From Thalassobacillus cyri (GTDB taxonomy: Bacteria > Bacillota > Bacilli > Bacillales > Halobacillaceae): a DNA stretch of 64,000 bases. Shown piece after piece: positions 51,567-61,089 of the stretch. Below the pieces are notes generated by a model that saw nothing but the letters and a program-made list of their open reading frames with translations, made no database searches and was not told the origin of the DNA. Location of the stretch: NCBI RefSeq assembly GCF_900107755.1, contig NZ_FNQR01000009.1:1-64000 (forward strand), written 5' to 3'. Position numbers and translations under genes: made by a program. How positions within the stretch are numbered: position 1 is the first letter of the stretch; each line of letters opens with the position of its first letter.

Positions 51567-51592
51567 TGAAACTTTTTACATACCATTACGTA
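51567..51592 (+). promoter_or_regulatory. sigma-W promoter of yuaF-floT
   Basis: TGAAAC (51567-51572), 16 bp and CGTA (51589-51592) match the sigma-W consensus exactly, about 50 bp before the yuaF start. In B. subtilis the yuaFGI operon is sigma-W-dependent, so position and sequence agree. Confidence 0.85.
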
Positions 51593-51640
51593 CATATTAC
51601 TAACGGTTAAGCTCCATGAAAATTCTAGGGAAAGGATGTG

Positions 51641-52165
51641 ATGGTGATAGAAATAGTCGATATTTATTGGTGGATTCTCTGGGGCAGCCTTGGGGCAGCT
51701 GTTCTCGCAACTTTCTTTGGGGATATAATAGAGGGGCTGTTTGAGGGACTGGATGAATTTTTAAGCCCGCTCTTGTTGTTTGGTACCCTTTCTGTGATAG
51801 GTGGAGCTGGTGTATTACTTACAAAATACACGGATTGGATTGCGGTTTATGTCTTATTGGCAAGCTTGCTTATAGGGACTGGTGCTTATTTTCTTATCTA
51901 TCACTTTATGATTGTTCCTATGTCTAATGCTGAATCATCTACTTCGAAATCTGTCATGGATCTTGAAGGAAAGCTGGCAGAAGTCATTACTACCATTCCA
52001 GCAGAGGGGATGGGAGAGGTCTTTATTGAATCTACTCACGGCAGTCGAAATGAAATTGCGAAGAGCTTCGATTATGAAGAGATCAAGCAGGGGGAAAAAG
52101 TCGTTGTTGTAGAGGTGAAAGAGCAGATAGTTTATGTTTCGTCAATGAATGAAGAATTTAATTAA
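51641..52165 (+). CDS. yuaF: NfeD-like membrane protein YuaF
   Basis: 174-aa membrane protein with helices at about 8-28, 45-60 and 65-95. A C-terminal soluble OB-fold NfeD domain follows (about 110-172, MDLEGKLAEVITTIPAEGMG and KQGEKVVVVEVKEQIVYV). The start is ATG 51641 after AAAGGA; nearby GTG 51638 and 51644 are possible. NfeD proteins pair with flotillins and influence membrane fluidity; here floT follows directly. A sigma-W promoter lies upstream, tying it to the sigW gene at 8300. Confidence 0.9.
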   Translation: MVIEIVDIYWWILWGSLGAAVLATFFGDIIEGLFEGLDEFLSPLLLFGTLSVIGGAGVLLTKYTDWIAVYVLLASLLIGTGAYFLIYHFMIVPMSNAESSTSKSVMDLEGKLAEVITTIPAEGMGEVFIESTHGSRNEIAKSFDYEEIKQGEKVVVVEVKEQIVYVSSMNEEFN

Positions 52166-52181
52166 GGGGTTGGGGTTGAGC

Positions 52182-53630
52182 ATGGATTTCTTAGTTGTAA
52201 TTGGTGTCATTATAGCGGTATTGGTAGCATTCGGGATATTATTCGCTGCCCGTTATAAGACCGTTGGTGCTGACGATGCAATGATAATCACAGGGAGTTT
52301 TTTAGGAAATAAGAATGTACATAAAGCAGATGATGGCAGTGGGATAAAAATTGTCAGAGGCGGAGGGGCGTTTATACTGCCGGTTTTCCAGCAGGCTGAA
52401 TTCATCAGTTTGCGATCTCACAGCCTGGATATTTCTACTCCTAATGTTTATACTGAAAACGGTGTCCCAGTAATGGCTGATGGCACTGCGATTATTAAAG
52501 TTCAAAGCACAACCGAGGGAATCGCTACAGCCGGGGAACAATTCCTTGGCAAGGATGATTCTGAACTTCGCAAGGAAGCACAAGAGGTATTGGAAGGGCA
52601 TCTGCGTGCCATTTTAGGAACAATGACGGTTGAGGAAATTTATAAAAACCGGGAACGTTTTGCTCAAGAAGTACAAACCCAGGCAGCTGTCGATCTCAAG
52701 AAGATGGGGTTGCAGATCGTATCCTTTACGATCAAGGATGTTCAGGATGAAAATGGTTACTTAGAAGCTTTAGGTAAACCGCGTATCGCTGAAGTAAAAC
52801 GTGATGCGCAAATAGCTGAAGCCAATGCGATGCGGGACGCTCGCATTCAAAAAGCCAGTGCCGAAAGGGAAAGTAAGCGTGCTGAACTGGAAAGTGAAAC
52901 ACAAATTGCAGAATCTACTAAAAATAAAGAGTTGAAAATTGCTGCATATAAGCGCGAACAAGATACATCCAAAGCAGAAGCAGACATGGCTTATCAATTA
53001 CAGGAAGCGAAGTCTCAGCAGCAAATAAAAGAAGAAGAAATGCAAGTACAATTAGTCGAGAAAAATAAGTTGATAGATTTGGAAGAACGGGAAGTCAGAC
53101 GAAAAGAACGGCAGTATGAAGCGGAAATATCCAGAAAAGCAGAAGCGGAACGTTATGCCGCAGAGCAAAAGGCGGAAGCAGATAAGCTGACGCAGGTAAA
53201 ACGTGCTGAAGCAAAAGCAGAACAAATCCGACTGGACGGGGAAGCAGAAGCTGCTGCTATCAGGCAAAAAGGTCTGGCCGAAGCGGCCGCCAAAGAGAAA
53301 TTGGCAGATGCTATGGAGAAATATGGTGAAGCGGCTATCCTGGAAATGATCATAAAAATGCTTCCTGAATTTGCGGGAAAAATTGCGGAACCAGTAAGCT
53401 CTATTGATAAAGTCACAATTGTGGATAATGGAAATGGCACAGGAAATGGAGATGGAGCAACACGAATGAGTCATTATGTAACTAACTTGATGAGTCAATT
53501 GCCAGAAACATTAAAGGATGTCTCTGGATTTGATATGAAGGGGATGCTCGACAACGTAGCTGCCAACAGTGAAAAGAAAATCAACGAGAGCTTTTCTCAA
53601 AAAGAAAAACAGCCAGTTGAAACTGAATAA
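52182..53630 (+). CDS. floT: flotillin FloT (YuaG)
   Basis: 482-aa flotillin that organises functional membrane microdomains. An N-terminal membrane-inserting segment (3-22, FLVVIGVIIAVLVAFGILFA) is followed by the SPFH/PHB domain (about 30-200) and a long coiled coil (about 205-390) rich in EA/KAEAE repeats such as AEQKAEADKLTQVKRAEAKA. The C-terminus is low-complexity (GNGTGNGDGA). ATG 52182 is preferred: GGGGTTGAG lies upstream, whereas an in-frame ATG at 52149 lies inside yuaF without a ribosome binding site. B. subtilis YuaG is 509 aa. Operon with yuaF, sigma-W controlled. Confidence 0.93.
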   Translation: MDFLVVIGVIIAVLVAFGILFAARYKTVGADDAMIITGSFLGNKNVHKADDGSGIKIVRGGGAFILPVFQQAEFISLRSHSLDISTPNVYTENGVPVMADGTAIIKVQSTTEGIATAGEQFLGKDDSELRKEAQEVLEGHLRAILGTMTVEEIYKNRERFAQEVQTQAAVDLKKMGLQIVSFTIKDVQDENGYLEALGKPRIAEVKRDAQIAEANAMRDARIQKASAERESKRAELESETQIAESTKNKELKIAAYKREQDTSKAEADMAYQLQEAKSQQQIKEEEMQVQLVEKNKLIDLEEREVRRKERQYEAEISRKAEAERYAAEQKAEADKLTQVKRAEAKAEQIRLDGEAEAAAIRQKGLAEAAAKEKLADAMEKYGEAAILEMIIKMLPEFAGKIAEPVSSIDKVTIVDNGNGTGNGDGATRMSHYVTNLMSQLPETLKDVSGFDMKGMLDNVAANSEKKINESFSQKEKQPVETE

Positions 53631-53638
53631 TAAGAAAA

Positions 53639-53677
53639 AGCAGGCCGTCGAAATCCAAATCGACGGCCTGCTTTGTT
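53639..53677. terminator. bidirectional terminator, floT / gdh
   Basis: AGCAGGCCGTCGA-aatccaaa-TCGACGGCCTGCT is a perfect 13-bp stem, with a T-rich tail stronger on the minus strand. Confidence 0.88.
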
Positions 53678-53716
53678 CCTATCTGGGAATTTTAAAATTA
53701 ATTACGAGTGATAACC

Positions 53717-53806
53717 TTTTGTAGTGGGCTGCATCCAGCTTCGCTGCACAGGACGTGCCTTATTTAGTCGAACGTCATTACTAGCAAGGCGCTTACGCTT
53801 TTGTTA
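53717..53806 (-). repeat. dispersed intergenic repeat, copy R3 (short)
   Basis: Contains GTAGTGGGCTGCATCCAGCT, GCACAGGACGTGC and the terminal block AACGTCATTACTAGCAAGGC followed by GCTTACGCTTTTGTT. The last block is the same as in R1 except one base. The middle blocks of R1/R2 are deleted. It ends on the stop codon of gdh and lies between that stop and the shared terminator, so it is the gdh 3' untranslated region. Confidence 0.85.
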
Positions 53807-55183
53807 ATAGAGCTTTCCCTGACGGTATAACACGGTAGATAGTTTTGTGACAGAATGGATATAGCAGTTTTGCCGCAATGGGAAAGGATCTTTGAAGAAT
53901 TGCGGTAAAATGGTATCTAATGTTTCCTGCATTTTATCATATAACTTTTCATAGATCTGATCCTCCGTATCAAACTGTGTTTCTCTTCCTTGCATCCATT
54001 CAAAGTATGAAACGATTACACCGCCTGCGTTAGCTAGAATATCAGGCACAATAAGCACACCTTGATCACTCAAGTATTGATCGGCGTCTTCTGTTACTGG
54101 AGCATTAGCCCCTTCCACAATTAAGCGGGCTTTTATATTTTCCAAATTTCCAGTGTGGATTTGGTCTTCCAGGGCAGCCAGGAATAAGGCATCGACTTCC
54201 ATTTCTAATAAATCGTCCCTGTTAAGAACCGTTGCCTTGATTTCATATTCGGCTAACGTCTTGTCATCAACTGGCAGGTCGCCTTTGTGTTTTTTACCAT
54301 ATTTGATAAGAGCGTGGATATCGAGACCGTCTGAATTGTATAAGGTGACATTACGGTCACTGACAGCAACCACTTTATTTTGGAGATAGTTGCATTGATA
54401 AGCTTGAAGGGCTGCGACAGATCCTACATTTCCAAACCCTTGAATGGCAATTGTCAATGGACGGTCATAGTGCTCTATGGCAGTTCTGGCAAATCTATTG
54501 TCACTATCTTTCATCCACGTGATATTCTCTTTCATAAAGTTATGCATCATATAGCGAAACGTAAAATATACCCCTTTTCCCGTTGCAGCTCTTCTGCCAA
54601 GGGAGCCTCCATTAATTACGCTTTTACCCGTGAAACTTCCCCGATAGGGCTGACCTGGATGAATCGTTTTGTACTCAGCCATCATCCAATCCATTTCCCT
54701 TGCGCTAGTGCCTACATCGGGAGCAGGGATATCTTTTTCCGTCCCTAAAATATCACTGAAATACTGGACATATTTTTTGCAAATCAAGTTTAATTCCTTG
54801 TCTGTATATTCTCTAGGATCGATAATGACCCCGCCTTTGGCACCTCCAAATGGCACGTCGTGGAGCGCATTTTTCAAAGTCATCAATTTAGCCAGGTTAG
54901 AAACTTCATCTTCATTCACAGATTCATGGAATCGGATTCCGCCTTTATAGGGACCTAACGTTTTATTGTGCTGAACCCGGAAGGCGGGAATACGGACTAC
55001 TGTGCCATTTTCTAAAGCAATCCTGAGAAAGGACTTATTAACATGATTGGGGGTTGAAAGTATTGATACTAATGACTTGAACGCCTGTTGCCTCGACTCA
55101 TCTCGCAGGTCTGGTAAAAACGAGTCGTCTTCTGCTAAAGCGTTCAAAGATGATTCAATAATATCTTCTGTTTTCTTTTCCAT
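53804..55183 (-). CDS. Glu/Leu/Phe/Val-family dehydrogenase, probably glutamate dehydrogenase
   Basis: 459-aa enzyme interconverting glutamate and 2-oxoglutarate. AGGAGGGTA lies upstream of the ATG. K80 (GPYKGGIRFH), K104 (LMTLKNALHD) and K116 (PFGGAKGGVI) are the substrate and catalytic lysines, D156 lies in IPAPDVGTS, and the dinucleotide-binding motif is GFGNVGSVAA. It is longer than B. subtilis RocG/GudB (424/427 aa), with some 30 extra N-terminal residues. Cofactor choice is not decided. It could work with the arginase (7010) in arginine/glutamate catabolism, but the genes are not linked. Confidence 0.88.
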   Translation of the reverse strand: MEKKTEDIIESSLNALAEDDSFLPDLRDESRQQAFKSLVSILSTPNHVNKSFLRIALENGTVVRIPAFRVQHNKTLGPYKGGIRFHESVNEDEVSNLAKLMTLKNALHDVPFGGAKGGVIIDPREYTDKELNLICKKYVQYFSDILGTEKDIPAPDVGTSAREMDWMMAEYKTIHPGQPYRGSFTGKSVINGGSLGRRAATGKGVYFTFRYMMHNFMKENITWMKDSDNRFARTAIEHYDRPLTIAIQGFGNVGSVAALQAYQCNYLQNKVVAVSDRNVTLYNSDGLDIHALIKYGKKHKGDLPVDDKTLAEYEIKATVLNRDDLLEMEVDALFLAALEDQIHTGNLENIKARLIVEGANAPVTEDADQYLSDQGVLIVPDILANAGGVIVSYFEWMQGRETQFDTEDQIYEKLYDKMQETLDTILPQFFKDPFPLRQNCYIHSVTKLSTVLYRQGKLY

Positions 55184-55303
55184 AAAAGATACCCTCCTGC
55201 AGAAAAAATAGATGCTATATTTATCCTTCCCCTTTATTACAAATAAGTAATCTTAAAGTTACATTAGGGTAACGGTCGTATGAAATATAGATAAAAACAT
55301 ACC

Positions 55304-55333
55304 AAAAAAAGCGGCCCTAAGGCCGCCTTTTTA
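55304..55333 (-). terminator. intrinsic terminator of the LVIVD protein gene
   Basis: AAAAAGCGGCC-ctaa-GGCCGCCTTTTT hairpin with T-rich tail on the minus strand. Confidence 0.9.
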
Positions 55334-55337
55334 TACT

Positions 55338-56717
55338 CTATTCATCTTCATGAGGTGCTTCCTCATTATTCGGATTTTTTTGCAACACCTTAAGCCCTTG
55401 GCCCATATCGGAAGCAAGTACATAATTCCGGTCTACATAAACTCCCCAAATGTTAGATTGGCTCGGAATGTAAGCTCCAACTTCCACAGGGTTTGCCGGG
55501 TCGGTAATATCTACTGCACGTACGCCTCCTGAGTAATGGGACAAGTAAAGGGTATTTCCTCTTACTTTCGGGTCATGAACTGTCGCACCACCTGGAATAG
55601 TTTCCGTAAAGTCTGTTTTAAATGAGCTTAGAAGCTTAGGGTTTGTTTTATCCTGGATATCATAAATCATGGTATAACCGTAAGCGGACTCGAAGCCCTC
55701 ACGGACTGGCCCGAATACTTCCCTGGTTTCAATAAGAATGTTCCCGCCCTTTGCAAGAGTGGAAGAGTGGGCTGCACCCTGGACGGTCGGGGCAAAGTCT
55801 GTCCTTCCTAAATAGACAGGGTTTTCTGGGTTTTGAATATCAAGGATGATGGTTCCAAGATCCCAATAAGAAAGGTAAGCAGTGTCACCATTTTTATCAG
55901 TCCTAACACTATGGGCGAATGAGGCTCTTCTAACTCCGTCTTCGTCTGTCCAATTATATCCATCATAGTTTTCATCACTAACCTCATCGATGTAATCCCT
56001 TGGATTGAATTGATAGATCGACTCTGGAGCTGACGGGTCACTGACATCAACCAAATGTACATCCATCTTTTCTCCATCGGAATAATAATCCGCATAATTA
56101 TTGGCTGTCAGCACATAAGGTTTACCGTCTTGAACAAATAGGTATAATTCATGTGTACCCCGTGCACCAGAGGTATCTTCCCAGAAGCCTAATTTTTCTG
56201 GATTCTCAGGGTTGGTTACATCGTATAATAAAAACCCGCCTGTAGCATCAGACCCCCTGTCCAGCTTTTGCACACTTACAGCAGCCAGGTCACCTTTGAA
56301 ACTTGGTGTATTTACGGATTTTACAATCACTTTTTCCTGCCAGGTTCCTTCGTGGTGGGCGAAGGAAGTAACTTCTTTCGGGTTAGCGGGATCCTTCATA
56401 TCGAACACACGGACACCGCCTTCGCCACCATTAGCCGCATGTGTTCCAAGATAAGCATAGCCTTTATGGCTATAGACGTCAGCGGTAGTATTGGACACTC
56501 CTTCTTTTACTTCCTGCAATTGGACAGCCGCTACTTCTTTCCAGTGATCCATATTTTTAGTACCTTCTAATAAAGGTACTGACAATTCTTCACCTGCCAG
56601 GTTTTCGCCTTTCTCACCTCCACCGCCTAATTCATCGTGGGCGAATGCAGTGGCTGGAACCAATGAAAATGTGAGTGCGCCAGCTAAGGTCATGTTTAAT
56701 AATCGCTTCTTCTTCAA
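55338..56717 (-). CDS. secreted LVIVD-repeat beta-propeller protein
   Basis: 459-aa exported protein of unknown role. TTG 56717 is taken as start (GGGAGG 8 nt upstream), giving a signal peptide LKKKRLLNMTLAGALTFSLV ending at AFA (about residue 26). Six or so LVIVD repeats form a beta-propeller: VRVFDMKDPANPKEV, FLLYDVTNPENPEKLG, VHLVDVSDPSAPESI, TIILDIQNPENPVYLG, TMIYDIQDKTNPKLLS and VRAVDITDPANPVEVG. His-rich turns (HEGTW, AHSS, HDPK, HYSGG) might bind metal. The acidic composition fits an extracellular protein in salt. Monocistronic, with a terminator. Confidence 0.85.
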   Translation of the reverse strand: MKKKRLLNMTLAGALTFSLVPATAFAHDELGGGGEKGENLAGEELSVPLLEGTKNMDHWKEVAAVQLQEVKEGVSNTTADVYSHKGYAYLGTHAANGGEGGVRVFDMKDPANPKEVTSFAHHEGTWQEKVIVKSVNTPSFKGDLAAVSVQKLDRGSDATGGFLLYDVTNPENPEKLGFWEDTSGARGTHELYLFVQDGKPYVLTANNYADYYSDGEKMDVHLVDVSDPSAPESIYQFNPRDYIDEVSDENYDGYNWTDEDGVRRASFAHSVRTDKNGDTAYLSYWDLGTIILDIQNPENPVYLGRTDFAPTVQGAAHSSTLAKGGNILIETREVFGPVREGFESAYGYTMIYDIQDKTNPKLLSSFKTDFTETIPGGATVHDPKVRGNTLYLSHYSGGVRAVDITDPANPVEVGAYIPSQSNIWGVYVDRNYVLASDMGQGLKVLQKNPNNEEAPHEDE

Positions 56718-56970
56718 GATGGAAACCTCCCAAATGTTATTGATCTCCATTCCCGGGTTGGAGGGCTTTTCCAGATTCAGTATAGCGTAGCTGGATATTA
56801 TTAACAATAAATTATGAATTTTCAGTAAAATTATCCTGCATAAATAAGCAGATGTTCCTAATCATATAATGAAAGATAGTACGGTTTACGGGGGGGCACG
56901 TGTTTAGCCGGGGATAATAGTGGAAAACTGAACCCAGAAAGGTTAATAAATAACAGAATAGGTGAGGAAT

Positions 56971-57927
56971 TTGATTATTCGCTTTGGGTATGTTGCCCAC
57001 GCATTGAATTTATGGGATGCTTCTCCACAAAAAACGATGACATTCACCCGGTGGAAGCAGCTGGGGGAGAATGAACGGGTTAACAAGCTTCATGAAATAA
57101 CCAGAAAAAATCTGCTTCATACTTTGCGGGCACTACACTATAATGTTGCCCATGAAATCAAACTATACCGTTTTTCTTCTTCGATCGTTCCACTGGCTAC
57201 CCATGAAGAAGTACCATGGGATTACATAACCCCATTCAGGGATCTTTACCAGGAAATAGGGGCACTTGTGAAGAAGCATGGAGTTCGGTCAAGCTTTCAT
57301 CCGAACCAGTTTACCTTGTTTACAAGTGATAAACCTCACGTGACCCGGAACGCAGTCCGGGACATGGAGTATCATTACGCGATTGCTGAAGCCATGGGAC
57401 TGGAAGAAGAGTTACTAATCAACATCCATGTAGGCGGCGCTTATGGCAATAAAAAAGAAGCTGTCAAAAGGTTTCATGATAACCTTCGCCAGCTTCCGGA
57501 ATACATCAAAAAGCAAATGACGTTAGAAAATGATGACAAAACTTATACAGCGAGCGAAACGTTGGCTATTTGTGAAGAAGAAGGAATACCGATGATGTTC
57601 GATTATCACCATTACGTTGCGAACCGGGAAGAGGGAGAAATCCTGGATGATATTCTTTTTCAATTTATGGACACATGGGAGGATAGTATGCACCAGCCTA
57701 AACTCCATGTCTCCTCACCAAAATCGGAAAAAGCATTCCGCAGTCATGCTGATTATGTAAGTTTAGATTTTTTACAGCCGTTGATTGATAAATTGAAGGA
57801 GATTGATCAATCGGTTGATTTTATGGTCGAAGCAAAAGCAAAAGATCGTGCATTATTGCAATTAGTGGAAGATATGGCCGCTCGTCGTGGGGTGCAGCGC
57901 ATCGGCGGGGCGACTATTAAAATTTGA
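56971..57927 (+). CDS. uvsE: UV DNA damage endonuclease
   Basis: 318-aa UVDE-family TIM-barrel endonuclease that nicks 5' to UV photoproducts. TTG 56971 gives MIIRFGYVAHALNLWDASPQ as in B. subtilis UvsE (320 aa); GGTGAGG lies just upstream. GTG 56962 is possible. Metal-site motifs include SSFHPNQFTLF, HVGGAYGNKKEAV, MTLENDDKTY, MMFDYHHYVAN, LHVSSPK and FMVEAKAKDRALL. It is convergent with the amine oxidase gene, and the two frames overlap by 11 bp. Confidence 0.93.
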   Translation: MIIRFGYVAHALNLWDASPQKTMTFTRWKQLGENERVNKLHEITRKNLLHTLRALHYNVAHEIKLYRFSSSIVPLATHEEVPWDYITPFRDLYQEIGALVKKHGVRSSFHPNQFTLFTSDKPHVTRNAVRDMEYHYAIAEAMGLEEELLINIHVGGAYGNKKEAVKRFHDNLRQLPEYIKKQMTLENDDKTYTASETLAICEEEGIPMMFDYHHYVANREEGEILDDILFQFMDTWEDSMHQPKLHVSSPKSEKAFRSHADYVSLDFLQPLIDKLKEIDQSVDFMVEAKAKDRALLQLVEDMAARRGVQRIGGATIKI

Positions 57928-59416
57928 AGAGATGTAACTCATTCCGGTTGTTCACTTCGAATGCGGTTCGAATGCCAGATTCAATAGCGCCTTCCATCCA
58001 TCCATGAAAGGAAGAGGTATGTTCTCCTGCAAAATGGAGCCTTTGTTCAGGTAAAGGGATGATTTTTCCATAATTCATCTCCTGATGGGGGGTATATAAC
58101 GTAAAGCAACCTCCAGAAAAAGGGTTCTGGCTCCAATTGAACGTTACCCCCTGGATGAATTCGGTATACACTTGATTACCATATACTTTAGCCAGATCTT
58201 CGAGCGTTTGACGTATATGTTCCTCTTTCGGCTGACTGTTCCATAACATAGCATTATTTCCCCAGCTATAACTGGCGAGCATAACTGCAGGACCGGTACC
58301 GTCAAGTTTACTGGGAATATAGGTGAACCGTGTTGGACTATCTGAAATAATGTTGCCAAGCTGGTCTTTTTCCCAAAAGCGGCTTTTGAATTCAATACCA
58401 ATTTTTACGGCTGGTACATTGGTCAATTCTTTGATAGCTGACCATTTTTCAAAAGAGAGGGAATCATACGGCTCCACGTCAATGTATTGAAATACTGTGA
58501 ATGGGAGGGAAGTAATGGCTAAGTCCCCGCTATATTTCCTTTGTTGCCCTATCACTCGATCATTTGTTAGAAAATCAATCCCCTTCGCACGTTGAATGAT
58601 TTTTGTTACTTGCTGGTTGCAAATGATGTTATCTCTAAGCTGTGGCAAAAAGGCTAGGGGAAGCTGGTCATTTCCGCCAGTAATTTGGTAGAAGTTTGTC
58701 TCTTCATTGAAGATAGGAAATATGATATCTGTCAAAATATCGATAAACGCGAATTCAGGGAAGCCTTCCATTCCGAGCAGGACACTAATTTTTCTGATAG
58801 CATTGGCAGACATCGATTGACCGAGCGGGTTGTGCTTTAGGAAATCGCCCATCGAATAACGCGCAAATTTTTGTTTTAATTGTTCCTGCTGGTCTGGATT
58901 ACTGAGGTTATATAACTCAATGAAAGGTTCCACAGCAGAGAGGAATAGTTCTGTTGCTGTTTTTCCCTTTTCCCAACCTTCTACTGGAAAGTTTAAAATG
59001 TCAGGGTTTTGTTCATACCTCTCACGGGTTGTCATAATTCCATTCGCAAATAGAATATCTTCCGGGGTGGTATTGATGAATTTATTTACGGGTAATCCGA
59101 AACGACGTATATATTCGAACACAAGTACATGATTATCGGGAATACGCATAGCTCCCAGTTCTAAGTAGTTTCCCTGATGAAAAGGTTGGCGCAAGGTGAA
59201 AACTCTTCCGCCAATGCGGTTGTTTGCTTCTAGAATAGTGACGTCATGTCCGGCTTGTTTCAATAAAGAAGCCGAAGTCAAACCGGCCAGCCCGGCCCCT
59301 GCTATCAATATTTTTTTAGGCTGGGAAGCAGGAGTAAGTCCCTTCCTTAAAATAGTCAGCATATCTTGCGGATAAGTAAGCTCACTATATGCCTTGAATG
59401 AGTTATTATTATTCAA
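57917..59416 (-). CDS. flavin monoamine oxidase family protein
   Basis: 499-aa FAD amine or L-amino-acid oxidase; the nearest B. subtilis type is YobN. TTG 59416 is preferred as start, with GGGGAGGTG upstream and the next residues NNNNSFKAYSELTYPQDM. A longer frame to ATG 59512 would reach into the terminator of the neighbouring gene. The FAD motif is KKILIAGAGLAGLTSASLLK (residues 35-54), then EANNRIGGRVFT, and the C-terminal GEHTSSFHGWMEGAIESG that closes over FAD. There is no signal peptide. Substrate unknown. The 3' end overlaps uvsE by 11 bp in convergent orientation. Confidence 0.87.
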   Translation of the reverse strand: MNNNNSFKAYSELTYPQDMLTILRKGLTPASQPKKILIAGAGLAGLTSASLLKQAGHDVTILEANNRIGGRVFTLRQPFHQGNYLELGAMRIPDNHVLVFEYIRRFGLPVNKFINTTPEDILFANGIMTTRERYEQNPDILNFPVEGWEKGKTATELFLSAVEPFIELYNLSNPDQQEQLKQKFARYSMGDFLKHNPLGQSMSANAIRKISVLLGMEGFPEFAFIDILTDIIFPIFNEETNFYQITGGNDQLPLAFLPQLRDNIICNQQVTKIIQRAKGIDFLTNDRVIGQQRKYSGDLAITSLPFTVFQYIDVEPYDSLSFEKWSAIKELTNVPAVKIGIEFKSRFWEKDQLGNIISDSPTRFTYIPSKLDGTGPAVMLASYSWGNNAMLWNSQPKEEHIRQTLEDLAKVYGNQVYTEFIQGVTFNWSQNPFSGGCFTLYTPHQEMNYGKIIPLPEQRLHFAGEHTSSFHGWMEGAIESGIRTAFEVNNRNELHLFKF

Positions 59417-59514
59417 ATTATGACACCTCCCCGGTTTTAAACATATGCTTCCGGGGTCAGGAATATGTGGGGAAGGAAGTGTGACGTTAGAGCAGTTCAT
59501 GGAGTGGTTCACGT

Positions 59515-59542
59515 AAAAAGGACGAGTATCGGTTACTCGTCC
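59515..59542 (-). terminator. intrinsic terminator of gpx
   Basis: GGACGAGTA...TACTCGTCC hairpin with T5 on the minus strand, 9 bp beyond the gpx stop. Confidence 0.85.
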
Positions 59543-59550
59543 AGCTTCTA

Positions 59551-60033
59551 CTAGTGGTTCAATAATTTTTGGATGTCTTCTTCGATACTTTCGGGCTTTG
59601 TCTTAGGAGCGTACCGGTTAATGACTGTTCCGTCCTGGTCGACCAGGAATTTGGTGAAGTTCCACTTGACCTGATCGGAAATCATACCAGGTGCTTCTTT
59701 TACCAGGTGTTTAAATAACGGGTGAGCATCTTTGCCTTTAACATCCACTTTACTGAACATAGGAAAACTTACTACATAGTTTACTTTACAAAATTCTTGA
59801 ATATCCTGGTCAGAACCTGGTTCCTGGTTCATGAATTGGTTACTCGGAAAACCTAATACTTCGAAACCCTGGTCTTTATAAGATTCATATAACTTCTGCA
59901 ACCCTTCATACTGAGGGGTAAAACCGCATTTGCTTGCGGTATTGACAATAAGCAATACTTTCCCCTTATAATCGGCTAACTTCTTATCTTCTCCGGTGAT
60001 TGTCTGTGCTGAAAATTCATGGACATTACTCAT
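59551..60033 (-). CDS. glutathione peroxidase-family thiol peroxidase
   Basis: 160 aa, the same length as B. subtilis BsaA. The active-site Cys is C36 in [15 protein letters not shown] (Cys instead of selenocysteine). The tetrad Gln and Trp are seen in GFPSNQF and [11 protein letters not shown]. Bacterial members usually use thioredoxin or bacillithiol systems rather than glutathione. There is no signal peptide, so it is cytoplasmic. GGGAGGCGG lies upstream of the start. It reduces hydroperoxides and has its own terminator. Confidence 0.92.
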   Translation of the reverse strand: MSNVHEFSAQTITGEDKKLADYKGKVLLIVNTASKCGFTPQYEGLQKLYESYKDQGFEVLGFPSNQFMNQEPGSDQDIQEFCKVNYVVSFPMFSKVDVKGKDAHPLFKHLVKEAPGMISDQVKWNFTKFLVDQDGTVINRYAPKTKPESIEEDIQKLLNH

Positions 60034-60110
60034 TAAACCGCCTCCCTTTAAATCAAAAGCTAGCAGTAAGCATCAGACAAGTCAAAAGATAATGCTTCCT
60101 AAACAGGAAA

Positions 60111-60146
60111 AGCCAGCGTAAGCTCCCTCAGAGACAAACACTGGCT
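60111..60146 (-). terminator. terminator of the hom-thrC-thrB operon
   Basis: AGCCAGCGT...ACACTGGCT inverted repeat (one mismatch, long loop), with TTTTCC on the minus strand after the stem. Confidence 0.65.
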
Positions 60147-60159
60147 GATATTTATAACT

Positions 60160-61089
60160 TTATTTAGCCGCGGAACAGGTATGGCTGTCGAGAGTGACGG
60201 TAACTCCCTTTCCGGCTGGCTGCAAGAGTTCAACAGCTCCATCAGGAAAGTGAGGAGCTAACCTGCGCATCACTGACTTTCCTTTTCGGGGATGGGTAAA
60301 GCATAGGAGAATCGGCCCTGCACCGCTGATAGCAACCCCATAGATAGGCAATGATTCTTTCAAATACATGAGCTTCTCCCATTCCGCAATTGCCTGGACA
60401 CGGTAGGGTTGATGGAAAAGGTCTTCGGACATCATTTTTCCGGCCAGTTCCCAATCATTTTGCAAGAGGGCAGCTGTCAGGACATTGCTGATACTACTGG
60501 CTTCGACTGCTTGATGATAGGGGAAATTTTCTGGCAAAAGCCCTCGTGAATCATCTGTTTTCATCTCATAGTTGGGGATGACAGCTACAATATCGATGTC
60601 CGGACGCCCACCCAAAACAATATGCGTATCATTTGTCTGGTGACAGCCGATAACAAGACCTCCATACAAAGAAGCTGATACATTATCAGGATGCCCTTCA
60701 TAAAGGCTGGCATGCCGTGCTTTTTCCTTTAATGAGAGGTCGAGACCCAATAGTTGATCAGCCAGCTCAATTCCAGCCACAATAGCAGCCGCACTGCTGC
60801 CGAATCCTTTAGACATCGGAAAATCGCTGGTCAATTGAACAGCTACAGGAGGGAGAGAAGCCTCTCCGTGCGACTCGGCGATAGAAGCAGCCACTTGGTA
60901 GATCAGGTTGTCCTTTCCTGAAGGAAGCCCTGACAAGTTATCGGATATCGCCTCAAATGCCCACTCCTTATTCGGAGTCACATAAAGTGTCAAATAACGA
61001 TTGACAGCAAGCCCGATAGAATCAAATCCCGGTCCTAAATTGGCCGTGCTTGCAGGGACTCTTATCGAGAACATCCCCTCGGCCTTCAT
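60160..61089 (-). CDS. thrB: homoserine kinase
   Basis: GHMP kinase of 309 aa (B. subtilis ThrB 309) phosphorylating homoserine for threonine synthesis. Family motifs are [20 protein letters not shown] (N-terminus), the ATP loop [20 protein letters not shown] and the C-terminal [14 protein letters not shown] 61089 overlaps the thrC stop (ATGA), so translation is coupled. Last gene of hom-thrC-thrB. Confidence 0.96.
   Translation of the reverse strand: MKAEGMFSIRVPASTANLGPGFDSIGLAVNRYLTLYVTPNKEWAFEAISDNLSGLPSGKDNLIYQVAASIAESHGEASLPPVAVQLTSDFPMSKGFGSSAAAIVAGIELADQLLGLDLSLKEKARHASLYEGHPDNVSASLYGGLVIGCHQTNDTHIVLGGRPDIDIVAVIPNYEMKTDDSRGLLPENFPYHQAVEASSISNVLTAALLQNDWELAGKMMSEDLFHQPYRVQAIAEWEKLMYLKESLPIYGVAISGAGPILLCFTHPRKGKSVMRRLAPHFPDGAVELLQPAGKGVTVTLDSHTCSAAK

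Noticed and set aside
52149-52181. Upstream ATG (52149) for floT
   Set aside because: No ribosome binding site and it lies inside yuaF; ATG 52182 has a purine-rich site and matches the flotillin N-terminus.
59417-59512. ATG 59512 as start of the amine oxidase
   Set aside because: It touches the terminator of the upstream gpx gene and lacks a ribosome binding site, while TTG 59416 has GGGGAGGTG 9 nt before it.
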